This document shows positions 1 through 11,500 of a stretch of 64,000 nucleotides of DNA, one piece after another. The position numbers and the translations under genes are program-made. Source of the stretch: Nymphaea colorata (Eukaryota > Streptophyta > Magnoliopsida > Nymphaeales > Nymphaeaceae); contig NC_045142.1 of NCBI RefSeq assembly GCF_008831285.2, positions 253,001 to 317,000 on the forward strand, given 5' to 3'. The stretch's first letter is position 1; each line of letters opens with the position of its first letter. Below the pieces are notes generated by a model. That model was not told where the DNA came from, ran no database searches, and saw only the letters and a list, made by a program, of their open reading frames with translations.

Positions 1-240
1 TCACCAATTTTCTTGTTCTTAGGCCTCAATTTTCCAAGTTTAAGATGCGTATGAAGAGAAAACAGATTTCCATCCAAAGGACTATGATTTTGTAAGCAAA
101 CGAGGTCATTGCTTTACATTCAAAAAGTGAACAGAAATTCCAGAAATACAAAAGAAGATTACAGGAGAAAGAAAAAGGGATCTGACTGGACGTTAGGCTT
201 AAAATCGAGACCCCATATGATTAAGAGACCGACAAAGTCC

Positions 241-693
241 TTAAGAGCTCGTGAATTTAGTCACAGCCTTTGTTCCTTCCGATACGGCATGCTTGGCGAG
301 CTCACCGGGGAGGACCAGCCGGACGGACGTCTGGATCTCCCGGGAAGTGATCGTCGGCTTCTTGTTGTACCGAGCGAGGCGAGAGGCCTCCTGGGCGAGC
401 TTCTCGAAGATATCGTTGATGAAGGAGTTCATGATGCCCATGGCCTTGCTCGAGATCCCGATGTCAGGATGCACCTGCTTCAAAACCTTGAAGATGTAGA
501 TCTTGTACGTCTCACTGCTCTTCTTCACCTTCTTCTTCTTCTTCTGCTTATCTGCAGAACCCTCCTTCGGAAGGCGCTTCTCCGCCTTCGGCTTCTTCTC
601 GGCGGGGGCCTTCTCCGCCACCGTCTTCTTCTCCTCCGCCGGCTTCTCCGCCGGCTTCTTCTCCGCTGGCTTCTTCTCGCCCTTTGGCGCCAT
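241..693 (-). CDS. Histone H2B, intronless
   Basis: Core histone H2B, 150 aa, which pairs with H2A in the nucleosome. The reading frame is uninterrupted. The first ~58 residues are a Lys/Ala/Pro/Glu-rich tail with AEKKPAEKP-type repeats typical of plant H2B. The rest is the histone fold, with recognisable segments [34 protein letters not shown] and the C-terminal AVTKFTSS. K146 in that last segment matches the monoubiquitinated lysine of plant H2B (K143 in Arabidopsis). Length and lack of introns are normal for replication-dependent plant histones. The gene is much more GC-rich than its surroundings, with mostly C or G at third codon positions, as expected for a highly expressed histone. The start is fixed by the conserved MAPK N-terminus. 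A TATA box lies about 120 bp upstream. Because histones are multi-copy, the exact paralogue is not assignable. Confidence 0.98.
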   Translation of the reverse strand: MAPKGEKKPAEKKPAEKPAEEKKTVAEKAPAEKKPKAEKRLPKEGSADKQKKKKKVKKSSETYKIYIFKVLKQVHPDIGISSKAMGIMNSFINDIFEKLAQEASRLARYNKKPTITSREIQTSVRLVLPGELAKHAVSEGTKAVTKFTSS

Positions 694-810
694 CTCTACG
701 ATCGCTGGGTCGGGAAACGAGAAGTGGGAAATGGAAATGCGAAACGAGGGAAAATTTGCGAGGGAAAAGGAAGCGAGTTTCGTGGTTTGGAGACAAAGAC
801 ATCGGAATCA

Positions 811-818
811 ATATATAA
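811..818 (-). promoter_or_regulatory. TATA box of the H2B gene
   Basis: Read on the minus strand, this is TTATATAT, preceded by GC-rich sequence. It lies about 120 bp upstream of the H2B start codon at 693, leaving room for a leader of roughly 90 nt. It is the only good TATA match in the interval. Confidence 0.6.
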
Positions 819-877
819 GCGCCCGAAAATGAATTTCATTCGCGGAAAATGTTTCGCCTGGATCGATGACATGTCGT

Positions 878-944
878 GATCCGGGCGGTCGATCTGGCGT
901 GCTCCCATCGATGGCTCAGATTTTGTCGGTGTCATCAATCCGCG
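878..944. promoter_or_regulatory. Histone-gene octamer-like elements
   Basis: Two matches to the plant histone octamer GATCCGCG/CGCGGATC lie upstream of H2B: gatccggg at 878-885 (7/8) and aatccgcg at 937-944 (7/8). The second is the end of an 18-bp stretch (927-944) that keeps GTCA-N-C and ATCCGCG at the spacing of the type I element CCACGTCANCGATCCGCG (13 of 17 fixed positions). Such elements drive S-phase expression of plant histone genes. That they control this gene is an inference from position and match. Confidence 0.5.
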
Positions 945-3272
945 TCGTTTCTCGTCCAGATTTCCAAGCGTGATGGACAAGAAGGGACTTGGCGAAGCGG
1001 AAACTTTACAGAAATACCAACCTGTAATTACGACGATGCCACCATCAATCAAATAATCAACAAAAGGGAAGAAGAAGAACTCCTCGCAGCCAAAAAGTAT
1101 CTTATAACTGGTAATATATAGTTGTACTTTTTATTGAAATCCCGTATACAAAGTAGATAATTAGGTAAAGTTTTGCATTATATTGTTAGATAATTAGGTA
1201 AAGTTTTATACTGTATTGTGATGTTGCATGAACAAAAAAATTGATGGAAACATATAGTATATGTGATTTTCATGACTCATCGAATTGGTTCAAGTTACAT
1301 TTATCCCATTTGCATTTCTACCCCACTTTGCATATTTTTTTTATTTTTTATCCAACCATGCTGGAGGAGCGCCCGAAATATTATTGCGATAAAGGAAAAA
1401 CAATAAAAAGTTGGAGAATAAAAGAGTGACATGACCAAAGAAGAAAACAAAAAAAACCCCAAAACTGGCAAAACAAGAGAACATCAAGCAACCTACCTGA
1501 TTAAGTATTCGGATAGGAATTCATTAGATAGACTATGAGATGATGGATCGAAATGTATGTAGCTGCTAAAATCAATAAGGCACTAGTAAATCCCATCTTT
1601 GATGCTGAAAGCCACCTTTCTTCACTGCATCTAATCATATTATATTTGAAACTAAGTTGTAATACTTACTAGACATGAATGTTGATTTTCATATTATATA
1701 ACTCGACCATGTTCACTCTGACCAATATTATAATAAGAAGACTTGTTATTTAATGATGACATACATATGTATATATATTCCATTACGGAACAATTTTTTT
1801 TTATCTCAAATGTATTGCACATAGTTACACACGATTCTATTTACATGCATGATAACTCGAAGGGTTCAGCGATATCCAAATAACAAAACCCTACCCAGGA
1901 AATGGAATCATAAACGATTTACTTATTTGCAGAAGTAGACTTATCATTCATCCAACGAAGTTATCACGATAGTCATAGAAACATGGTTGGTTCCCAAACA
2001 ATCCTTGTTTTATTTAAAAACCATCAAGGCATATTTGTAAAACATATAAATGTGTGCATTCAAGATTCGTTTATATGAAAAAACAATGCCATTATAAAAA
2101 GACTATTAAAACTCAAAAAAGATCAACTTAATATATATTTTGCATCAACCTATCCTTAAGATCATATTGGTAGGGTTGGTTTTAAAAAAAAAAACACTTA
2201 AAATGTCATATTTAAAGGACCTTTTTTTTGCCATGGTTTATTGGTTTGGTTTCTACCAATCATCCCATATATATATATATATATATATATATAACCAGAC
2301 CCGTCCATCTTAAGCATCTGAATGGGACAAAAAAAATAATGAGGAAAATGTGTAAAATGATATTAGATGATAAAAGTGTCATTCACTTTTTTATCTTTCT
2401 CTCTCCACACATACATGTGCGTGTATGTGTGGATAGGAAGAGAAAATTTGAATGATGACTCTGGTTTTTAAGAGTCACTTAGGTTAATAGAAAAACTAAA
2501 ACAAAAAAGTGGAGGACATTTTTTTTTTTCACAAATGCATATATCTTAAAATTATATTAGATTAAATGAATGCACCCATTCACCTGAGTATGCTCACCTA
2601 ATGCGCTCTTATTGTGCTCAACGACACTTATTGTTATTGTTGAAGCCAAAGCTTGCAACACATTATTACACACACACACACATATATATGCTAAATTAAA
2701 TTATAAAAGGCATTTACCTGAATGTACGCATGCTCTCCTGTATCCTTTTGTGCTCAAATACACTTCTTGTAATTATTGTTAGCTTTGACAAGGTATTACC
2801 TATATGTTTGCAAGACCTTTCAAAATATTTTATATAATTTATTAAATTTTCAACCCCAAATCCTCATATAAATTGTGTGTTGAATATTTCTTTATTTCTT
2901 TTACATGAAATTGCACATACATTACTTGAACAAAATGTTCACATATAATGTATTGTTAGCCATCTCAAATTCTTGATTTTTCAAAGTTGGATGATTCGAG
3001 GTCCATGTCTACCTCATAAATAATAAATGTAGACGGTACATAATTCAACACATTTAATGAAATAAGCTAATTAAACTCCCGATACAAGCCCCCCCAAAAA
3101 AAAAAAGCATAATGTGGTTCGACATTTTTATAAAGACAATGTTTTATAAGCATGCTCCTTCCATTTAATGCACTTGTTTGCAGTAAGAACTTTTCTTTTC
3201 TTTTTACTCCGAACTTTTAAACACTTGGACAACTTATCTAACTAAGTTTGCTTGAAAAAAAACTACCAACCA
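945..3272. other. Intergenic DNA, no gene seen
   Basis: AT-rich sequence between H2B and a tandem repeat block. It contains a direct repeat of about 20 bp at 1154 and 1187 (33-bp period), an (AT)n microsatellite at 2267-2293 and several poly-A/T runs. Open frames here are short, AT-biased and resemble no protein I recognise. Confidence 0.6.
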
Positions 3273-3830
3273 AAACAACCAGTTTTTTCATAAGACATTG
3301 AAGACTTTCATATTCTTTGATACGATATTAAACTTACTGGAGTGCTATAATCCATTTATATTAGGGCACACGCGTTTGCGCACCCAAGTTTGAGTGTTAA
3401 ACCGTGCATTGATACCAACCCACTCTCATATCGGGCTTGGGCTTTTGATCTGACGGATCTAAACCAGTCTCCTAACAGCTTCGGTTCCGACCTAAAAGGC
3501 CACAAACCCAAACAATTAACTACTCTAATAACCATTTTTTACAAGTAATTGAAGCGCTATTACAATGTTCAATATGATGTTAAACTTCTCAAACTAGAGC
3601 ATTACGTTCTACCTCTTTTAAAGCACACACGTGTTGAAACCTAAGTCTAAGTGTTAAGTGTTGAACATGCCCTAATACCACTAAAATGGCCCGACCCACT
3701 CCCACACTGGGCTTAGACCCCTTGTTTGGAGGATTTTGAATTGCCCACTAGCAGCGTCAGTTCAAGCAAAAAGACGACTATTAACCAAGATAACTAGTAG
3801 CAACCCTCTTTATAAGTCATTAAAGATATC
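3273..3830 (-). repeat. Diverged tandem repeat, ~255-260 bp unit
   Basis: Two diverged units (from about 3273 and 3528) and part of a third (from about 3788) follow one another. Each has the same order: an aacnaccagt-like start, 'cattgaag', 'gcacacgcg/cgtg', 'aagt.tgagtgtta', 'ccaacccactc.ca', 'gggctt', 'agcag.ttc'. The reverse complement of this order recurs at 17894-18330 and 18700-18890. It looks like a dispersed noncoding repeat with local tandem amplification. No open frame is kept. Confidence 0.55.
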
Positions 3831-5559
3831 ATCATCCCAATCTCAAAGAACCAATACCATACGCATCTGAATGTGATTAGCAGGTGATCATAAATTCATA
3901 ATTCAGCATTAACATAATCTCTTTCAGATATAAATATGAAGTTATTAGATAAGATTACTCAATTTATTAAGCTCCAATTCCTTTTCGAGCTACTCGATAA
4001 TCAACGTACACCGGAAAAAAAAAAAAAAAAGAGCTTTGAAAACTATAACAGGCATCTATCTAAAAGTTGAACCAGCCAAATTACGGAGATGGTTTACACC
4101 CTTGATAAAAGTTTCACAAGATTAGGGTCCTTCTTGTTTTTGGTCAATATACAGAGCATCACTTTCGAAACTTGAAAGTATGTTAAATCTCATTACTACC
4201 TTAACATTAAACTGTGAAAGCTCACAAATGATCTTAAATTACTTCATATTTCAATGTTTTAGCACGCAATATAGTTCAAAAGGTGCATATTGCAAACAAT
4301 TTGGCAAACTGCCAGCCAAGAGACATTTGTGGAATTGGCAAAAAGTAATATGAAAAGACATTTCAATGAATCAACAACGAGCAAGGGGACGCTTAACATG
4401 TTTCTCTCTCTTAAGTGACATAGTAGAAATTCATGACAGCAAAGAAGGATGGTCGGTGATAGGTTTTCTTAAGAAAAGCTCACTTTAAGCATTCATTTAT
4501 CAGTTTTCATAAAAAAAAAAATCTGTATCTAATTCGAGTTTGATGGCCTTAAATTTTGATCCTACAATGAAAATTATAGAAACCAAATTTCACCACAAAT
4601 TAGAAGTGGAATGAAAAATTCACTTGCAGTTTCCCTTTATGTTTGGTAGTCTGAAATTTTGATTTCAAAATTAAAATGATGTGTTTGACAAAACAAGAAT
4701 TAAAGAATTAAAACCATCATGACATGAGCCCTAAAATATCGTAGAATCACAATTCTAGAATCAAAGTTCCTTGTTTGATAACAGAATTCCAATTCCATAA
4801 AAAATGAAAATTTTAATTTCAGACTTTTTAAAAATTCCAGCCTCCAAACACCTCCTGGCTCATAAGTTCCCTTTTTTCTAACCTCACTAATACTAAAACG
4901 AAACTTTCTTTTTTCCCAAAGGAGTTCGTACTTCTGAGTAATTATAAAAAGTAATCTCTTGCAAAGTTTTAGATAAAAGCTACACGTTTTGGAAAAATAT
5001 TGCTGACCTGAAAAATAAAAAGATGCTAACTAAAACAATAAAAGCATAAACTTACAGCTAACGCTATTAGTGTACCAAGTTAATAAAATTCCATTTCAAA
5101 CTTTTGTGAATGAAAATAGGCTTTTACAAAGTATGGCTATGTTTTGAAATTACAGGCAAATGGTTTGCACTGAATAGTGAACACCGAATTTTGTAATGTT
5201 TTCCCGCGAATTTTTGCTTGGGTGGTTTTAATTTCAGTTGGATCTAATCTATGATGAAACCAATATCACAACCCACTTCCGCACCTTCGTGTCCGCTTCG
5301 GATTGGGTTTTGCGATCTCTGCTTCTAGCTCTGTTTTTAAGATTCGGATTTTCCGATTTCTGGTTCGACCCGGTCTATTTGCGTCAACGTCTAAGATATT
5401 GATCGTTACTCCCAGACTGCCAGCACGCGAGGCGACGATGACTCGAATTCCTTTGCGTCGTCTCCCGGCAATTCTTCTTCCTCTGCGATCGACTGTTTTC
5501 CTAGAAATTAGGGCTCTGTACGTCTCTCTCTCTCTATAGCGGTAGGGATCTTCGCGGCA
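3831..5559. other. Intergenic DNA and UNC93-like promoter region
   Basis: AT-rich sequence upstream of the UNC93-like gene. It holds a possible MITE at 4636-4856. From about 5270 the composition becomes richer in G+C and pyrimidines, and a short (CT)n run lies just before the start codon at 5560, consistent with a 5' leader. No clear TATA box was identified. Confidence 0.5.
4636..4856. mobile_element. Possible MITE (GTTTGG-type ends)
   Basis: An AT-rich segment of about 220 bp with imperfect inverted ends. The left side reads ..atGTTTGGtagTCTGAAATTttgattt. The right side, reverse-complemented, reads ..gtGTTTGGagg...agTCTGAAATTaaaat. This resembles small Tourist-like elements. No convincing target-site duplication was found, so the limits are approximate. 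Confidence 0.35.
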
Positions 5560-8500
5560 ATGGCGTCTGTAGGTGGTGGAGAAGAGGGGGACTCCCTCCT
5601 CACAGTCGACGAGAGTTCGACGGGTGCAGCTGCCACGGGGTCGCGGGAAAACCACGCACGAGACGTTCACTTGCTGTGCGTTGCGTTCCTGCTCATCTTC
5701 CTGGCTTATTCGGCTGCTCAGAACCTGGAGAGCTCGGTGAATTCTGTAAGTTTTTACGTGTAGACGCTGTTCTTCCGTGTTCGTTGGTTTTTGGCCATCA
5801 ATCTTAGTTCCTTGTGCTAGTGGACTGTTTGAATTGGAAGAATTGGGTGGAAAGCCCTCTTTCGCTTGTTTGTGTTTAACTCATTTTAATGGGTTGGGTT
5901 TCGATTTCTTCCAATTTTTTCCTTCATGTTCGATATTTGCTGCATATGAATCATACGCTTGGGAAAAACCGAAAAAGGAAAAGCCACAATAAGTCGGTGG
6001 ATGTCTAGATTATTGCTCCTTTAGTTAGTTATTTTATTTAGCTTTTATGTATCTTGAATGCGTTCGTGATTTCCAGTTTACATGTTCATAAGTAGGCAGG
6101 TGTGCTCACAAGTTCCAATGAAGCGTACGCCCTCTATAACACTGGCTTGAATGCCGTAACCTTATTTCATGGGGTTTTCCCGTATTGGTATGGGTTTTGT
6201 GGTTGGTGGGTTTTTTTTTTGGGGGGTGTGGGGGTGGGTTGTAAACAACTACTAGTAAAAGGAAACCTCAAAAGTGCCTAGGAGGAGCAACGAGCATCTA
6301 TTTCTTTATTACCAGCAAAAACAAGCTGATTTAAAAGCCCGTGTGGGGAAAACGAAAATGCAGTTGGGCGGTTTTTCCAGCCAGCGACAGTCCAGGATAT
6401 GGGCTGACTGTAGTCCGCTATATGGGGCAACTTCATTCAGCTGGTGCATTTTCGGGCAGGTGATTGAAAATTAAGTCCAAGTCGAAGAAAGAAAATACAA
6501 ATCGCATCGAACACACGTGACTGGGTCTTATTTCAGCAACCCTCTGTGTCTATCTTGGTTTTGTCAAGTGTTGTCCATATCCGGGACAGTGAATATACAT
6601 CAGTTTATGTGTAACATTTTTAACCGAACTTGGCTTGCTATGCTTTCTTTGTTTACTCTCTTTTTATCTTGGACCTCTTCTAATGGAATATTTGGAAATT
6701 TCAGTTGATAACTATTGAACATTTCCTTGCAATCTTTTCTGTCTTATTGCTTTTTGGATTTGAAATTTGATTCAGGAGAATGATCTGGGCACAACGTCCA
6801 TGGGAATTTTGTATCTTTCATTAACGCTCTTTTCGTTGGTGGCATCTCCTATAGTGAAGAAAATTGGTTCCAAGAATGCATTACTTTTGGGAACAACTGG
6901 TTATTTGATATTTATTGCTTCAAATTTGATTCCAAAATGGTATGTCCACTTGCTTTTTCTTTGTATCATATGCGTACTACAACACTGCTTGAATGTTCAT
7001 GCATGTCTATGCAAGTATCCACGAAAGCGGTCCATATGTCGTACGACAATTTCCAGAAACCAACCAAATGAAGTTTGTGAATAAATGAGAGATGTGTAAT
7101 TAATGTGGTAGCCTGCATAAGTGTCCTGTCCAAAGTTGGGTCTGTAATGTAACGTAAAAAAATCATAAATTTAGTGAGGCATTTCGTTAGGAAAATGGCG
7201 GAAGATAAGGAGATTGGGCCTCACTTCATTCTAACTTAAAAGCAGGTGGAAACTCTATTGACAAAAAGGCTGATGACAGAGAACAGATTTTGGCTTTTGA
7301 AGGACAAGTTATCCATAGTTTATCCCTGCGCACAACTTGCAAGAGGCTAATAAAATATCTTATCGTGAAGTGGGTCATAGATTCATCCTAGGTCCAAAGT
7401 ATCAGCATCTTTGCTTTGTACTTGTGCTCTGTATAAAGGGCAATATGTATTATTGTTTATACTGAAGGACATTTTTGTCCGTCAAGATATTGTAAATCTT
7501 TCATATACAGTGAAAGCATTGGGTTACTTCTAGTTCAATTGGAATAGACTGACACTGGTTTCAGCCCAGTGGTGGAGCCAGAAAAATTCGCTGGAGGGGC
7601 ACTTGTTTAAAAATACTCAAATCTGGTGGGGCACTTATATATATAAGGATAAACATTTAAGATTCCCATTTAAAAATAAAGAACTTTTAAGAGACTGGTG
7701 TGGGCAACTGCCCACACCAGTCACCATGTGGCTACGCCACTGTTTCAGCTCTAATTCTCAAGTTCTTTCTTCTCGTCTACCAATAAGATATTGTTTTTCT
7801 CTTCAAAAGCTGAATATCGAGAGAATTAAGAAATGAGGTCCCAAGTACATGTGTTTGTGTATGATTGCTTACTACATAGAAAATATTACTTTGAGTAATT
7901 AGGATGATAACCAAAAGGATTTACTAATACATACAGAGGGGGAGGGAGAGAGGGAGAACGGGGTGGGGGTGTTCAAAAAGATTTCAATGTATGAACTGGT
8001 TTTCTTTTCTGCTCTAAAGAAAAGAGCCAGAATTTTTTTTGACATTTGGACTTGATATTGACCCAACCTGATTCACTTAAAATCATCTCCATGACATACA
8101 TAAGCTTCACTGCATCATATGTGTGTGCACGTGTCATCCTTTGGACAAGGCCATTTTCATGAGTCGTATGAACTAGAGTATGTTTGTGATTTGAAATCGT
8201 TATTGTTGACAAATTTTAGGTAATATAATGTCTTAGAAGATTTTTATCATTTAGCGTCAATTTCAAAAAGTCTTTAAAAATTATTGGTTTAGGTTTACTG
8301 AAATGCTGTGGAGCGGAATAAACAGTCAAATTTGGTTTATAAGCAACTGTTTAGCACATAATATGGGACTATGGTTAAGAACTTATGATAGCACACCTGT
8401 ACAACATACAAGGGGATAATTCATCCTTTAGGAAGGATGCCAACGGTGTCTCCTTTGTATGTTTAGCAGGTTAGTTTCTTCCTGAGGGATGTTCATGTGA

Positions 8501-11500
8501 GCACATTTTCTTGAGAAAATTTTGAGTGTCGTTAACAGCTTATTTGCAATTTATAGGTACACAATGTTTCCTGCTTCAGTCTACCTTGGCTTTTCTGCTT
8601 CCATTATTTGGGTTGGGCAGGTAATCTCATGCTTGGTGGAATGTTAGGTTCCGTCCTTTTGACATTCTCCATGATAAGCTAATGTGAAATCCCTTATGTT
8701 TCATTGCTTTGACTTCAGGGAACATATCTTACATCTGCTGCTCGTAGCCATGCAAATGATTCCCATTTACATGAAGGAACTGTTATTGGGCACTTCAATG
8801 GGGAATTTTGGGCAATGTTTGCAAGCACACAGGTGCATTTCTGAGGTGTTCCATGCGTTCGTTTTGAATTACAATACAGTCACTGGCTATAACTTTCATT
8901 CCTGGGAATGCCTTTTGGATAATTGGCTAGATCACATGTTTGTTTGTCAAGAATGTTCTGGTCTGTAAATGCAAATATTTATTATTAGCTTGCTTGATCA
9001 GACATGCATTATACTGACTTTTCTGCTGGCTAATTGCAGGTTGTAGGTAATCTGCTCTCATTCATACTATTGAAAAATAAAACGGTTAGTGACCACATTC
9101 ATACTTTTTTATGCTTCACAGATTTCACTGTTGAACAATCTGTCATTTGAAGAGGTATTCTGTGTTTATTCTGAGAGATCACGTTCAATCACCTTGAATA
9201 AAAGCTTGCTTTGAGACTTGACAGTTGTCATTGCCCAAAATAGCATGTCTTTGATATAGTTCCTAAAGGTTATGTCGATGTAATTTGGATGTTGATCTTG
9301 ATGTAACATGAAACAAAATGTATGTGCTTTCTGTTTATACTTTATAATTTTTTTGTGGGCAAATGGATGAAAGAACTCTCTTGATGACATCTGAGTGGGG
9401 AGGGCGAGAGGAACAACATTATTTGTGTGAAGAATTAATACAAGTAGAAAATTGGCATTTGAAGTCCTCCTGGTTTAGCAAAAGGGTAAGAATGAGCTTT
9501 GAGTTCTGGTGTTATTAGCAAACATAACGTGTTGCGTCTAAAGAACCTCAAAGAAAAAGTTGCATTCTTTTTCTTAATATGCCATGTTTATTTGTGTGCA
9601 TTATAACTAGAGCTGAAAGTTTGGCCCTTAATATTTGAGGAACTGCTGCGCTGCTTGAGAGAGTGTTTAGAAGTTTGCATAAATGCATCAGTACTTGATA
9701 CACATCCATGCATATGAACACATGCATGATGCATGATGCATGATGTACTATTTTTTATAGTTATTCACAACCAAGTTCACCACAATTTGTTTTGCCCCTG
9801 ACGAATTTATAAGAAAAATGACACTGGTTTCAATTTTCATTCATCCCGTGTCTCCATCATAATTCATAAGAATTTTATTGTCATTCTGAAGAGCTCTTTT
9901 ATAAATATTACCAACTGCTTCAGATGCTGATGATTGATGTAGAAAACCACTGTATGATTTTAAAATTTGTTTAGTTATGAATTTATGGTGTACATAGTGT
10001 TTTATATATAGGTCTCTCCCTCTCTTTCCCTGTGTACATGCAATGTAGTTTTGCACCATATAAATTTTTTCAGTATGTGAGGTTTCATTTTTGTTTCTCA
10101 GTTACCTACCTGAGATGGTAACTTTGTTCGTTACCGAGTCCATTGGATGTCAAAGAACTGCAAAGTAGCACATTCTTGAATTTCTAATGATTCCTTTCAA
10201 AAAATCTTGGCATCTCATGGATTCGATATAATATTTTGACTAGTCAAGATTGTATCTCCATTGGGTGGCCGGGGTGGCGTAGCTTAATGGTTTGTGGTGT
10301 AGATAGTCTCTATGATGTGCTGCTTGCTCTTATTGGGACGATGTCCTGTGTTCCAGACAGAATCCTTTGGGATGTCAATGATTTAGGTTGGGCATGTCAA
10401 AGTGGTAAGTCTCCTTAAAATCAAATTGGAACATTATTTAGTGAACTTGGAAAATGACATAAACATGTTTGCTCAACTATATTTGCAAGTGTATTTGACA
10501 GTACGTCCAAAGAAGATTAGTAACTTATATCATATATTCGATCAATATTTTCTTGATGGTACCTTCTTTAGAGTTTTTACATTCCTGGGCCCCTGGCCTG
10601 TGCTGTTTGTTGACCTCCAACATTAATCTCATTGTGCATGATTGTAGGAGGATGAACATGTTAGTCGCACAACTTTGTTGTTTATGGTTTTCCTTGGGAG
10701 CATGGCATTGGGAACCATATTGATGTGTTTTCTGCATAAACGGGATACCAAAAAGGAGGAGGTTTCAGATGATTCCCGTTGTCATTTCTCCTGTTCAGGA
10801 ATAGCGAACTCAATTGTAGCCCCCCTCCTTAACCAAAGGATGCTTTTGCTTATTCCTCTTCTTGCATATTCAGGCCTGCAACAAGCATTCATATGGTAAG
10901 AGTCCTTTTGTAATTGATAGGAATTTTCTATGGGAGTCGCTGTGATATTTAACCATGATGTGTTGCAAATATGATAAAAGCTTCATTCTGCATTATCTTC
11001 ATTTTTTATTTTTTTATTTGGTAATGTTAGGGATGAATTCACCAAATATATAGTAACTCCTGCACTTGGTATATCTGGCGTTGGAGGTGCAATGGCATTA
11101 TTTGGTGCATGCGATGCAATTGTAAGTACACTTGCAGTGAAATTTTGGTTCCTTTTGTATGTCTAGGACCTCAACAATGTCAACTGGTTTAGATTTTTCT
11201 GGCTGATAAATTTTTGCACTAGATCACTGGACGCAGTTCCTATTTGATTTCTGTTAAGATGTATTTGGACTGGAGCAGACATCTTGGCAAATAGTTTCAC
11301 ATATACTTGTGCAGATTGACATTTAGATCTGTTCTCAAAGGTGTGGCCTACCTTAGATTGTGCCGACCGAATGACGTGGACTAGCTTGCTTTTGTAGCTA
11401 AGCACCTAGCCTTAGATTGTCCAATCAAATAATCTGGCTAGAACAGCTCTGTGGATATATCACGTGGGGTGGGCTGGTTGCAAATTCAGAAACTCTGGTG

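Noticed and set aside
109-879. 256-codon plus-strand frame over H2B
   Set aside because: It is the antisense shadow of the GC-rich H2B gene; the Leu/Arg-rich runs mirror the Lys/Glu/Ala tail.
5266-5670. 134-codon minus frame over the UNC93-like first exon
   Set aside because: Antisense to a well-supported exon.
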